The notes below the pieces were generated by a model. It was not told the DNA's origin. It saw nothing but the letters and a program-made list of their open reading frames with translations, and did not search any database. Positions 10,101 to 21,087 of a DNA stretch of 53,869 nt are shown in pieces. A program made the translations under genes and the position numbers. The stretch spans positions 634,790 to 688,658 of the forward strand of contig NMRA01000211.1 of assembly GCA_002633005.1 (NCBI GenBank), read 5' to 3'. Numbering within the stretch: position 1 is the first letter of the stretch; every line of letters begins with the position of its first letter. Source of the stretch: Phoronis australis (taxonomy: Eukaryota > Phoronida > Phoronidae).

Positions 10101-13100
10101 GATTTTAGCTCAGACAAAACAGTTTTCTTATGTGAATGTGTTTTTCTTTTGCTTTTATTTTCGAAAATATCGTCGACCTCTGTGTTAAACCACGTGACGG
10201 CAGTTAAGTCTAAAAAGAAAGTCCCTCAGCGATGTAATAAGATCATGAATCATGTAAATAGCGCAAAGATACCTTTATTGTCACAGGTCATGGGTCGACG
10301 GGGTCGTGAGTCGAGGGGTGCCTGGGGTAGAGGGGGGTTTTAGAACAATCCCAAAAATCAGAAAATTATGAAAAATTGTTGCAGCATTACTCAAAACAAG
10401 ATATCAATAAAGTTTTCCTTGTCTTTTACACTTCCCCTCGATCCATGCATTAAATCTTTAAAGTATACGTTGTTGCATAACAGGATGTAAAGTAACTTTT
10501 GATATATAAGATGGAGATTGCTAATTCAGGTAAATGTCCCTACTTTAATCTAGTGCAGAATACTGAACACATGTTTTTCAATTGCAATGTATTGAAAGGG
10601 TTGTTGATAGATGTTGAAGATATTTTGACACTGTCACCCAGTATTTTATTTATTTACGTAACCACCGCCAGTTGCGTCCAGATTCGTCTGTCTTTAAGTT
10701 ATTCATGTTGAAATACATTAAAATTACGATATCTAATTTTCAAAAGCAAAAAGAACCGGACAACATTAAAATTAGAATGTGGGAGAGCCTCAGTGCTGTC
10801 ATGCAATGAATTTGTTATAATTAAATACATATATTGTTTAGTGTTATTTTTAGGAAGTGACGAAGTGTGAGAATAAGTGTGTGTGTGTGTTTGCTTGAGA
10901 GTGAAAACCTGCCCACTTTTGTTCACCCTTTGAAGTAAGAGGACCTAAGACATGGCTGCCATCTCTACTGGGGACAGTTGAGACCGGGATACTGTCCAAG
11001 GCCTGGGCAACCTAGGGACTGAACATGCTCAAACAACCTGATGATAACACTGAACACACTAGGAAAGCACAAATAGGCACCTTACAAAAATACACAACTG
11101 TTGCGATCGTATGCATTAAAAGCTAGAAAGTTGTTCTTTCGTTCTCTTTCTAGAAATATGGGCCATATCATACTTTTCCTGCTGATGCACTCAGGTGTCG
11201 GAGTGTACATGATTGTACGAACTTCTGGTTAGTTTGGTCTGGGAACCAGTTGCTGTGCTTGATGTTTCAGATTTTGAAAGGCTGGTTAATTTTCTTGGGA
11301 AATGAGGGACAACATCTGTGTTACTTTCAGTAGCTTCAACTTTATTACTACTGCTGATGTCTTGAAACGTTGCTATGCGTTTCTGTGCTCTATGAATTTT
11401 TATTCTGTCGGTTCCATGGCAGGACAAATCATAAGACAGCGAAGCAAAGCAGTTGCTTTCTAGTGTCTTATCTTTACTACCCACGATCCCTCTTGCTAGT
11501 CACGGTCCCTCGTGACCTAGCACCATTAGGCAGTATCTTACTACCCACGACGCAAATGGCAAGCTGTTAGTTAGCTTCCTGTTCGTTAACACCTGCCCTT
11601 GCCAAAATTCTCTTCAGAATTTTCAACGAGATAGCTCTGTTGTACAACTGAATTTCCTCAGCACACTGAAGCAATTCCTATAGCTTCAACTTCCTTATTC
11701 CATGTGGCTATTTTCCAGACTCCTTCCCAAATTATAATAATGCACTTACATTTACTTAACGACTGTCTAATAAAAAAAACACAACATCTTGTGTAATTCA
11801 TATCATTGGCTGTTACGATCTGATCTCAGAAACTTCTGGAATCCTCACAGTACATTGACCACAGCTGATTTCGTCGATAACGGATCCCCACCGCTGCTCA
11901 CACTGCACCAGTGAGACATAGCACTGGACGCTCAGTCGTCGTCACCGTTGATGCCGTCCTCTGTTGGGTGACTCTCTTCGTTTTCGCCCTCTGGTGGGTG
12001 ACTCTCGCAATGGACGCCCCAATGCTAACAATATTGCTACTCTAAACGTTGGAACAATAAATAAAACTAAGGTGTGTACAACTCGATAACTTTATTTCTT
12101 TCATCGTTTATCATTGCTTCGGTAATCATGTCGTATCGGATATCTGAAAGGTTACAAGAAAGAAACAGTCTAAGTTACGCGGACTGACTAAACTGTACCA
12201 TTACGATACCGCTACACCTTGTATAACTAATGTCTACTAGCAAATCTAGGCCAACACAAACAATAGCCCAGTCTGCATAAAACGTTAAACGGCAGCCAAA
12301 TGCATACTTACACCGTTTGCCTCAAAAAAAACCGGCCCGGTAATCTATACCCGGTGTTTAAGAAAACCTAGGAGAGAATAACCAATTGCTGCTTAGACGA
12401 GGTTTAAATACTCCGGGTAATACTAGAAATTTGATTGGCCCAGGCAATAGTCCAAGTTAACGTAACCAATGAAAACAATACCACCGAAAGGGGGTTTGAC
12501 TAACTCAAGAATTATTCCGAGACAACGCCCTAAACCATATAACTGACGCACTACAAGATCAAAAAACGCCACCTCTAGGATAACTGGAAAAACACTATAT
12601 GCACTGTCTGCATTTACATCCCCTAAAGTACTCAAAACAATGAATTGTGAGCTTCGGCCCACCGCCTAAATTAATCTCATAACCATTGGGAGTAGCCTGA
12701 AATTAAAAAATCTATTTTCTGCAATACAATGGACATACTACAAGATGCCGGGTCGGAAAAGAGATCAAATAATCAAAGGTAACGTTTTCTCCATAAGTGT
12801 TAAAAGGAAACGAAATCCTGTTTTGGTGAATTCGAACAATACTCGTTGTGTCACCTGCAAGGAGTTTCAAATTCTTTCGCTTGTTATATATCATTATTTT
12901 GTTTCAGAGAACTGGATATGAACGTCGCTTTTAGAGGAGAATGCCTCTTATTATGCCGAAACCGGCTTTGATCCTTTAAATGATTTTAAATATAGTAACC
13001 TCTCAAAATCAAAAGATACCTTTCGCACTCATGTGTACACAAAGGGCACAGCATTCAATTTTCTGCAAATTCGCCGACGCAATGACACCTTACACATTGC

Positions 13101-16100
13101 GCCGTTATGAAGTGAAGCTGCCTGGTACAGTTCCACATTTGTATAATTTCGAGTGCACAGTATTTGTCACTGTACAGGTTTGCTGTACTGAATTTTTTGT
13201 TCGTTGTATTATCTCACAGGTCGCATATCAAAAGGGAAGCCAACTCAGCAGTCGAGCAAGCTGAGCCACGAAGTTGATTTTTCGTCCTGGAAAGCTGTTG
13301 ACGGCATCAAAGACAACAATGCACACAAAGGATCCTGTTCTCATACAAATTTGGAGGCGAATCCATGGTGGCAAGTTGATTTAGAGGCAGTTTACGGGAT
13401 TACGCACGTTACGATCACAAACAGAGGCGAAAGTAGAGGTACTAATTTTTACGCGCTAAAAACCCGCTTACACTACATTAAGGACGGCAACCGCTCTGGC
13501 ATGTTTTATTTCTAAGTTGTTTGAGTTTTGTTTATATTGCTTTTACATGTAAACAATGACTTTAGCATAAAACAAGTTGACCGCATCACCTACATGTACT
13601 GATATGCAGCAAAGCGAGGCGTGTTCTGCAGACACAAGACGGCGTGCAATAGGCGGTGGGCCAGGAACTGTAGGACTTCTAGAGTGAGTGCTTTAGGGGG
13701 GAAATTTTATTTTGGTGTTTTTTAATTCATTTACTAGAGCGTTTTCATAATTTAAAAAGTTCCCACATATAAAGTTACACATTTTTGAGAAATCTGAGTT
13801 TGAAGTTACATAATAATCACCAAAGAGCTTAGTAAACTTTTATTTGTAAAAACAACAGTTTTGATCCTTTTTTTAAAACAAGAAATATGGTCCCATCAAT
13901 GTCATTGTATTGAACAATAATGCACTCACATTACATGTTTTACTATTGTAAACTAATTGTAAACAGTGAAATTTAAAAAAATGTAAAGAACACCTAGTGG
14001 CAGATATACGAACTAAGTCTGAATGTTATCAAGAGGTTATTCTGGCATTGCCTTGTGTGGCAACAAAAATAACACGCAACACTTGAGACTTCACAAAATT
14101 TGTGCCTCAATGACTGAAACATTGAATAATGGGATAAAATGCATAATACACCAGAAATATGTTATACAAAAACAATTTAGTTGAATGATCTCTGCGAATG
14201 TGCACACAGAATATAAACATAAGAGGTTATTCTGACAGTGTTTAACAAGCAGTATGAAACAAATACATGGCAAAATATGTACTTTCTATGACTAAATCAA
14301 CAAATAAAGTTCACAGCTCACACTTTTTTGATACAAAATAAAACGAAATAATGGGGTTGGAGAAGTTGGCGGTCTATTTAGGGTTGACTTGTCAAAGAAC
14401 TATCCAATGCCATGCAGGCAGTTTTACTACAATTGTCACAACTGCACATTTCTGTACAGTTTGACTCAGCATTGCAGCACAAACTCAGTTTCTCTGCACA
14501 CACGTTCCTTTTGTACTTGCAGCATACATCGTTTAGTACTGTCGACGGAGCTGTGGGCATTGCCATGCAAAGGTCCACCGCCAAGGAGCCAACTATGGCC
14601 AATTAGAGTGGGTACAGCACCACTCACTGGTGATTGGCCCGCGTGCAATGAAGGATCAAACGCTGAGTCCTTGTTTGGAGGAAGACAGGATTAGGCAAAT
14701 GCTTGATTCAAAACATGTTATAACGGGCTGTGTTCATAAGTGTGTCAGTAAGTGAATTATTGAACACTAGCCTCAATTCACTTTCGTCTCTCTTAGTTGG
14801 GCACAACTGCAACAGTGAGTAGCTTCAACAGTCGTTTCTTAGATTGCCTGTCCTGATAACTTCATGCACACCAGCTTTCCGAAGAACAGCTTCAAAATCT
14901 TGCTTTAGTTTTGAAAGGCAAAAGACATGTCCACATGTTAGAAGCTTTGATTCAATGAACTCCTAACAAAGATGTAGAAAAACATCTCTGAGAACTGTGG
15001 ATTAGTCACTCTTCACAATCTTTGTCTTTCTATTTTTAATAGCATGATGATATGTGGAACTTGGCTTCTTAAGCCACAAGGTCTTTATTTTTGAATTTCA
15101 TTTGCATATTCAGGCCTCCGGACTGAGCTGTTCCTTGCGATACAAAAATCCAACTGAAAAAAGCACGCGAACCGTTAACACTAATTTAACATTTGACTCC
15201 GCGTGAGTTGAAATGCATTTTTTTTTTCGGACGGTCTTATCAGCAATTGATCCACCACCAGCCTAACAACTTTACATGCCGTCTGATTTGTCGCCTAAAA
15301 ATGTTGACCGTCTAACAATTAGATTTGGAATTTGATTTATAGGTGTATTATCTAGCCACATAGAAAGAACTAGGTTGGCCCCCTAAAGTATTCACAAGAA
15401 TGAATGCTATGAGATCTGGCCCACCGCCTATAAAGCTAATGCAATAACGTGATTCGTCAGTAATCCAAGGTGATATCTCGTGAAGACTAGTGTGATATCA
15501 CGTTTTTCGCATAAAATTACCATAGAGCGCTGTTCTGATGTCAAGCTCTCACTTACATGTACATTGAAGTTTCCATTAGAACAAGTCGTGTATGGAAAAA
15601 AATCCCTTATATTATTTTAATGTACTGTAAACGGGGTTTAGTTATTCTCTGGTCACTTGAGAGACACCCATGAGTTATTACTATTATTTAGGCACAAGAG
15701 ACAGAATGACTGTAGAATTTTCAACTTTATTATGGAGAACACGGAAGAACTAAACGCCCATCAGTTAAGTTTGCTTAAATTACCAAGGCGTGTTGTTGCC
15801 ATCGAGTAGATCCGGTGTCCAGGCTAACCTGTCTACTCGAGCTGCCGCATTAACAATCAATATCAGTTGCGATAACAAGAGTTGTAATAATGCAGGTGTC
15901 GTTGATGTTAACACAAACAAGAGCAAACTAAATGTCACTTTATTGTCTACGCACATACTTAGGATTGTGATCCCGCATTCGAAATGGTTTAGCTTTTTGA
16001 GCTTTGAATTTTGCGCAAGTGTTTCTGATGTACGAGTGCACGCGCCTATATGATTCCGTTATTGGCACAGGCGATTATCCCTTCGTATATGAGCATGGAT

Positions 16101-16980
16101 GCTTCGTGTGTGCCTTCTATGCATTTGTGCCGTGTTGTTATTGATATTTGTAGTTTTGCTGTGCTTGAACTTGGAATCGTGCGTAATCTCAAGATCGTGT
16201 ATGCTTGAACTTGGACTACACGAAAAGATGTCAAGTTCACTCAAATAATCACGTTCACGTTGATAAAAATTTGCACTGCACTAAATCAAATTACATGTTA
16301 ATAAAACGATGTAAATTTTAACCAACCTTTTTTCAACTGTTGGCAATCTTGTTCACTAAGCAATAATTGATTTAACCATTCACATATTCCTCCGATTCGG
16401 TGACGAAAGTTACAGCAAAGGAGAAAAAGGGTGATCTTGATGTCAATGACAACAAGAATTCTTTTCAATGAAGAAAACTTTCACTTGATTGCCTTAATAA
16501 ACATTCAGTTCCAAGTTCACGCATACGGGATATAGAAATAACGCAGGATTCTAGTTTCACGCATAATGGTTTCACTATCATAAGGTTGTAAAAACGTGGT
16601 ACATGTCTATGACTGCTCGTTTCACAAGTATGCGAACTGCGCCTACTGTTTCTAAAGTAGACGCTGCTTCATTCTCATCGTGTAGTCTTACCTGTACTTG
16701 AGAATTTCAAAGGGACGTGATTAAAACCTTTTTTGTAGGTTACAGACTACATGATTTTCAGATTAAAGTAACTGACGTCCCAGGTACTCCAACTAATAGA
16801 AAACAAGGCGATTATAAGTTGTGCAACTTCTACAGCGGATCTTTTCCCGAAGGAGCGACAGTGAGAGTTCAATGTGAAGCTTGCCCAACATATGGTCGTT
16901 ATTTGATTATACAGATACCTGGACAGTCTGAGGTTCTTACGCTGTGTGAAGTTGAGGTGACTGGCAAATTGCGAACTTAG
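3854..16980 (+). CDS. Secreted PAN-like/fucolectin-type (F5/8) lectin, three exons
   Basis: Proposed coding sequence joins 3854-4193, 13220-13438 and 16739-16980: 801 bases, 266 residues, both introns phase 1. The ATG at 3854 has a good context (ACCATG) and starts a signal peptide of about 27 residues ending LEVLA. Residues 52-111 hold ten cysteines in a PAN/apple-like layout (CAAECERDTQCDAFAWC) with an N-glycosylation site at N47. Residues 114-260 form one fucolectin-type domain: [45 protein letters not shown]155, R182 and R189 keep the spacing (27 and 7) of the three fucose-contacting residues of eel agglutinin (His52, Arg79, Arg86). The usual Asp-Cys-Cys after R182 is Glu-Ser-Arg, so the vicinal disulfide is missing. 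A secreted sugar-binding role, perhaps in innate recognition, is inferred. Extra exons in the 9 kb first intron are possible but not needed for the frame. Confidence 0.75.
7691..7757 (-). repeat. tRNA-derived SINE-like fragment
   Basis: Read on the - strand, TAGCGCAGTGG (7739-7749) is a good box A of the RNA polymerase III promoter, and GGTTCTCAGC (7691-7700) is a degenerate box B. No convincing cloverleaf, so a SINE head rather than a tRNA gene. Confidence 0.45.
7833..7900 (+). repeat. tRNA-derived SINE-like fragment, opposite orientation
   Basis: AGTAGCTCAGTAG (7833-7845) resembles box A and GGTTCGATTTC (7867-7877) resembles box B, followed by T-rich sequence. It resembles the reverse complement of the fragment at 7691-7757, so the pair faces in opposite directions with under 100 bases between. 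Confidence 0.5.
8191..8635. repeat. Diverged direct repeat, two copies
   Basis: About 80 bases from 8191 (GACAGTCGTCAAACACACTC) recur from about 8556 (GACAGTCATCGAAAACGCTC) with substitutions, giving an offset near 365 bases. No coding content. Confidence 0.4.
9110..10351. mobile_element. Element with inverted minisatellite ends, copy 1
   Basis: The left end (9110-9170) repeats units like CCCCTCGACCCACGA. The right end (10280-10351) carries the reverse complement (GGGTCGACGGGGTCGTGAG) and finishes in GGTTTTAGAACAATCC. The same ends occur in the element at 26030-27589. Just inside both right ends is a shared stretch, GCAAAGATAC then CACAGGTCATGGGT. The interior encodes nothing I recognise. 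A single N at 9920 lies in a G run. Confidence 0.5.
10499..10711 (+). mobile_element. Non-LTR retrotransposon C-terminal fragment, decayed
   Basis: The frame includes KCPYFN, then QNTEHMFFNCNVLKGLL, which matches the CCHC region near the C terminus of L1/CR1-type reverse-transcriptase polyproteins. It lines up with the better preserved copy at 53374-53869 (CTFCH, ETVDHIFFECNNVKTL). The second Cys of the first pair is replaced. The frame is truncated at both ends, so this is a relic. Confidence 0.5.
12619..12666 (-). mobile_element. Isolated end of the TIR element family
   Basis: Read on the - strand this is GGCGGTGGGCCGAAGCTC and, about 30 bases on, ACTTTAGGGG, matching the ends of the element at 13652-15428, and it is next to TA. 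I found no partner end nearby, so it is either a solo end or a strongly deleted copy. Confidence 0.5.
13220..13438 (+). CDS. Lectin exon 2: first half of fucolectin-type domain
   Basis: Acceptor ATCTCACAG|GT at 13219/13220 and donor AGAG|GTACTA at 13438/13439. Encodes residues 114-187, including [13 protein letters not shown] and THVTITNR. Phase 1 at both ends. The donor is weak at positions +4 to +5 but the join to exon 3 restores the family sequence exactly (…ESR-G-YRLHDF…). Confidence 0.8.
13652..15428 (-). mobile_element. TIR element with cysteine-rich (CXC-like) coding remnant, copy A
   Basis: Left end from 13652 (GGCGGTGGGCCAG … CTTTAGGGGG) is an imperfect inverted copy of the right end at 15379-15428 over about 50 bases. 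TA flanks both sides (13650-13651 and 15429-15430), as expected for a TA target-site duplication. On the - strand the interior has two coding remnants that also occur in copy B near 52.4-52.8 kb. The sequence next to the left end resembles that of copy B (AAAAAGTTCCCAC, ACACCTAGTGG). At 1777 bases and with broken frames this is probably a deleted, inactive copy. I see no catalytic triad, so the superfamily is open. Confidence 0.55.
14378..14602 (-). pseudogene. CXC-like cysteine-rich C-terminal remnant in copy A
   Basis: The frame contains CCKYKRNVC, SLCCNAESNCTEMCSCDNC. This resembles half of a tesmin/TSO1-type CXC motif (clustered Cys-x-Cys) and matches the AGLKCTEMCKC piece of copy B. A second remnant upstream on the same strand, near 14770-14960, reads LKQDFEAVLRKAGVHEVI then ESELRLVFNN after a stop, and parallels LKSLLEETLTKRGCDV in copy B. 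CXC motifs bind zinc and often DNA. There is no continuous frame between the pieces, so not a working gene. Confidence 0.5.
16739..16980 (+). CDS. Lectin exon 3: second half of fucolectin-type domain and stop
   Basis: Acceptor TTTTTTGTAG|GT at 16738/16739. Encodes YRLHDFQIKV, Cys at KLC, VQC, EAC and TLC, YGRYLIIQ and LCEVEV, then stops after a six-residue tail. Confidence 0.85.
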
Positions 16981-16998
16981 GCAACAGTCACACCCAGG

Positions 16999-17004
16999 AA
17001 TAAA
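16999..17004 (+). promoter_or_regulatory. Polyadenylation signal of the lectin gene
   Basis: AATAAA begins 19 bases after the stop codon, a plausible signal for a short 3' UTR. Confidence 0.5.
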
Positions 17005-18784
17005 CTCTTCTGTGATACGAGGCGAGAACATTTGCAACGAAGGCAACAGCGGCCGGTGCTGCACTCAACACCGGGCACATCTCATAGAGTAGGCACACAA
17101 TATAAACCTTTTGTATTTTAACCCACCGTATGACAGCATCTCGTGATGTACAGTAGCTCATAGTGTGGTGTCAGGTGGAAGCTCAAGTGTGAGCCACCTT
17201 TGCAATTTTTTTTTTTCATGAAATGTACTCGAAGCAGACGACATCAGTACAGTAATGCGACGTTGTGTAGGGTGACATAATTGTTGTTCAAGCTCACACC
17301 AAACAGAAGACAGTTGCTCTTGCTTGTCAGTTTCCGTCGAACAAAAGGAAGAAATCTGCAATCTGTTCTATCGTCGCTGCTGTGACGAAACGTACCTGTA
17401 TCATAGACCTGTCCTCATTTCTATTCACCTGACTTTCACGAAAATTTTCAGTCACAAACTATAGAAAACTCAAAGTTCACAACAGACTATCCAGGTACGT
17501 CTTTTATGCGTCTCTTTGACCTCATGCGGTATGAAAATTATTTCGTTTAACTGTTCCAGCCAGTGAGATACTCAGCTGGGTAGCGTCCCGTAGACCCACT
17601 TTCTTGCGAGAAAAGCAAGACTTTTACAAAATCGCGTTTGTAAAAGGCGAGTGCTTCGCCAGTATGCTGGGGAGCTTGCTAGCCTACCCTAGCAAAATGG
17701 CGGAAAGTAAAGTCATTGGTAGAAGAGGTTGGAATTATGGGATCGAGTTAATAGATCATAGAATGAAGTTCACTGTTTATGCGACGTAATTGAAGGATTT
17801 TCGTGGCTAGTGCAAGCTAATGAATTGAGTCCACTTAACACAACCCGGGTTTTCGGGCACACCCCTCATGACTTAACGCTGACTGTGTCACAATGTTTGT
17901 CCTAATTGTGTGCATGTAGGAATCTAGTCGGTAACCGGTCGTCCAACCGACTCCGACCAAACCAACACTTAATTATTACAGCCACAGTTGTGAAAATAAA
18001 AACAACACTGGATGTAGCATGATAACAGATGGTTTGCATGGAATATTCAAGAGCCAGCACTGCAGCGGGCTGAGCGCCGAGTGGTGTACTTAAAATTCGC
18101 AGACAAGTCGGCTGTTCTTCCGACCGGTCACCGACATGTGTGCGATCGGTTGGACAAAGCTTTGTGACCTTGGCTGTAATTTGCAATGGGTTAGTGGATT
18201 GAAAGTAATACCATTAAGTCAGGTTTTAATATCGGAAACAGAGAACTGTCGGCAAATGCTGCAATGGACGCGAATCGATCCATTTCATGGCGAAAAGGTA
18301 GAGGCACTGGACATTCCTCATAGCTCTTGTCTCTGGCTGTGAGGGTTTTGCCTCACAAGCCGTTGAGTGAGGCGAACGTCACTCTTAGATTTTTTACCTG
18401 GCAAGCGCAAATCCTCACAGCATCCTGGCAAGGTGAGTTTAGTGCTTAGACAAGTAGTCGTGCACTGCCTCCCCCAACCCATGGGCAGTAAATCATACCC
18501 TCACAAAACCAAAGTAGATAAAAATACAGTGAAACGTAAAGTGTGACTAAACTATAAAATACTCAAAATTGTGGGACAATCTAATGTTCTCACGTGGGGG
18601 AAGAATTCTCTCTTCATTTCTCGGAATGTATGGAGCATCAGGTGCTAACTAAAAGTGAGAGCGGTTTCTGGTCACATTTTGCGTATTACTTCTGGCTGTG
18701 TGGCCCAGCGGCAGTCATGTGATCAGGAGCATACGGAGCAGACATGTTGTCAGTTTTTAAATTGCAGAGCAACAACCGTATCGC
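17005..18784. other. No gene recognised
   Basis: No supported exon on either strand, and no clear repeat ends. Confidence 0.45.
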
Positions 18785-19640
18785 TAACGTGTATGTACCA
18801 CGGGAGAACACCCCGATGTTGCAGACTCACTAAAGATTTTTTTGTTTAGCCTTTTTAGAGTATCGCGAGATACAATGTCAGAAATGGGCACTTGTGGCAA
18901 TAACATTTCAATGCTAGTTTCAAATAACAATTCTGCAGGTGTAAAACCAGTTGTAGTGTGTGGAGTTGCACGATCGTTTGGCAGCATTGTGAATAGTTCT
19001 TGTCACCATGACTTGCTTTCCACGGTAGCCTTTCTGATCGCTTTGTTCAAAGTTTTCATAAATGTTTCTACGGTGACATTGTGATTAACACCATGGTAGA
19101 CCAGGAATCGACAAAATGCTCTACTCCTGAAGGGGGGGGGGTCCATTGTCAGTCTTGAGAACTTCAGGTGTAGGCCTATCATGTGCATAGATTTTGTCAA
19201 GGACATGTATAGTCTGTCAAGCTGAGGTAGAGTGGTAGTTCCCTACTCACGAACTCAACTAAAATCATCAATGACTACCAAACAGTAGTCGCCAGATAGA
19301 AACGGAGGCAGAGGCAAACATCGTCCTTGAATTAGCGAATAGCGACGTTCAGCGCCATCTAACGTGCGAGATACGTATGCCACAGCACGGGCCACTTCCT
19401 CATTGTTTCAGCCGTAATGGATTTTGGTCAAATTCGCGCCTAGACGGACCGCAAGGGAATCGTTAAGCAGCCCAGAATCCTCTGTAATATTAAAACATGA
19501 CATGACAGTATACATGTAGCTAGTTAGTCTAAATTCGAGTGCAGGGACTGCCTTGCAACACTCGGTACTCCACAAATAAACAGTAGCAAGACGGGGTACA
19601 ACGTTTTGCAAGTAGTTAGCCATCACCAACAAATATTTGA
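18785..19640 (-). mobile_element. Ty3/gypsy-type retroelement relic (RT/RNase H to integrase), broken
   Basis: On the - strand, in the right order: a reverse-transcriptase end (NYLQNVVPRLATV, near 19570-19630), the RNase H start (AYVSRTLDGAERRYS, near 19340-19385), and the integrase core (CLVVIDDF near 19270; TDNGPP near 19150; KTLNKAIRKATVESKSW; TPHTTTGFTPAELLFE near 18930). It is clearly dead. The RNase H and integrase pieces are fused by an internal deletion, stops follow VVIDDFS, the frame changes at the ten-G run (19132-19141), and an in-frame TGA sits at 19003-19005. No LTRs were identified. Confidence 0.75.
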
Positions 19641-19735
19641 CTTGGAGTTTATTAGTGGGAGGAAGTATTGTTTAGTGCTTACTGTTTCTTTGGATCAGGA
19701 GATCCACTTGAGCACTGAATAGGTTTCTAAGGTAT

Positions 19736-20346
19736 GGGACCCGTTTCATAAAAACTGACTGAAGGTCTAAGACCAACAATTGTGTAAGTTAAGACAGCTA
19801 TCGACGAAAGTTATTACCGTAGACGAAAAACCAGAAACGACCATTTCGTAAACACAAGTTGGATTTTGGTCTTCCGTCTTAACTTAGCCTATATTAAGTC
19901 GGTTTTGACATAAGTGAGTGTAAAAACTACGTATTCGTTACCTGTTGCGAAATCACGAAACTAAGCGAGATGGTGTGTGAAATACGGTTTCAAGAATAAC
20001 ATTGGTCTTGAAAGCCTTAAGGCTGATTTATTTACATTTTGGATACGACTGGAATCTTGCTTGCTTGAAAAGACCCTGGCTGGAAAATAGCATTTCGGAT
20101 GTTCCGATAAGCCACTGTGATTTGTCTATGGGCATATTGCCGGTTCTCGGATCAAGTTGACATTGTTGATGGACATTAGATTATGAAAAATAACAGTTTA
20201 CAGATATGATAGTATGATAGTCGTAAATTTTGTTCATTCAGACTAAAGGTCCGCCATAAGCCTACTCCATATGAAAATTAGTTTCGGTTTTTGATTAGAC
20301 GGATTTCGGCCTTGATTTTGGTCTTAAGGAATCCGTAAAACCGGGC
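19736..20346. mobile_element. MITE-like element with imperfect inverted ends
   Basis: The left end GGGACCCGTTTCATAAAA … CTAAGACC matches the reverse complement of the right end (GCCCGGTTTTACGGA … CTTAAGACC) imperfectly. The style resembles PIF/Harbinger-type MITEs. No coding sequence and no clear target duplication. Confidence 0.4.
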
Positions 20347-21087
20347 AAAGACATTTTATGCAATTCCTCCGTCGTTCAGTCAGACATTCAGAAGGTCTAC
20401 AGTCATGATGTGCATCAACAACTGGAATTCTCTTCCAGTCTCTGTTAAGGAAAGCAACTCTTTTACGAGTATAAAAAATAATTTTAGAACTGTTTTTCAT
20501 AATTTTGTTAACTCAACTCCCTTGACTCAATGCAATGTGTGTGCATTAACACTATAAACGTTGGTGAGCGATGAGATACTAAAATTGAGGGATTGTAGCA
20601 GACTTTTCGGCCGGGTGCGCCATGCCTTTGTCGATGACTGGAGTATCTGGAGTATTTCCCGTTATGCGCCCTTTTGTGCAAGAACTCTCTGAACGTCTGC
20701 AACGCACAAGACCTATGGGATCTCTTCATACATGAAACCTATTATCACCATTCGTTCATTGCTCGTTAGACCTATCTGAAAAGACCAAACCCCAATGGAG
20801 AAACAATCTTGTGTTATTTGCCAGCTTATCTGTGACCCACCTGGATCCCAATCACATTTGTATTAGGAACAAAAAGATGATTTGGAACCAGGTTTCAAAG
20901 AACACAAAAATCTCGACAGGTCGACTGCTGTTGATGAACTCAAATTGGCCATGTGGCTCGTTAAGATCAGTGTGATGTCTGTTTAAAAATTAAAACAATT
21001 CATGAATACAGCAACTAGAAATTTCCCACTCTACTCATATCATCTCGTTGTCGCTAGAACGGAGTCTTTAACGCTTTGTAACTGTTT
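20347..21087. other. Downstream flank of the ITIH-like gene, no gene recognised
   Basis: Would contain the 3' UTR of the - strand gene that ends at 21088. I found no AATAAA on that strand within about 150 bases of the stop. Confidence 0.45.

Larger units (their letters stand above)
4194..13219 (+). other. Intron 1 of the lectin gene, repeat-filled
   Basis: About 9 kb. Contents I can name are listed separately: SINE-like pieces near 7.7-7.9 kb, a diverged repeat near 8.2-8.6 kb, a minisatellite-ended element at 9.1-10.35 kb, a non-LTR fragment at 10.5 kb and a transposon end at 12.6 kb. In 4194-7690 and 10852-12618 I see no supported gene. Near 11966-12015 a short unit, TGGGTGACTCTC, occurs twice. 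Confidence 0.5.
13439..16738 (+). other. Intron 2 of the lectin gene
   Basis: 3.3 kb, more than half of it the inverted-repeat element at 13652-15428. The rest (15429-16738) shows no supported gene. Confidence 0.6.
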
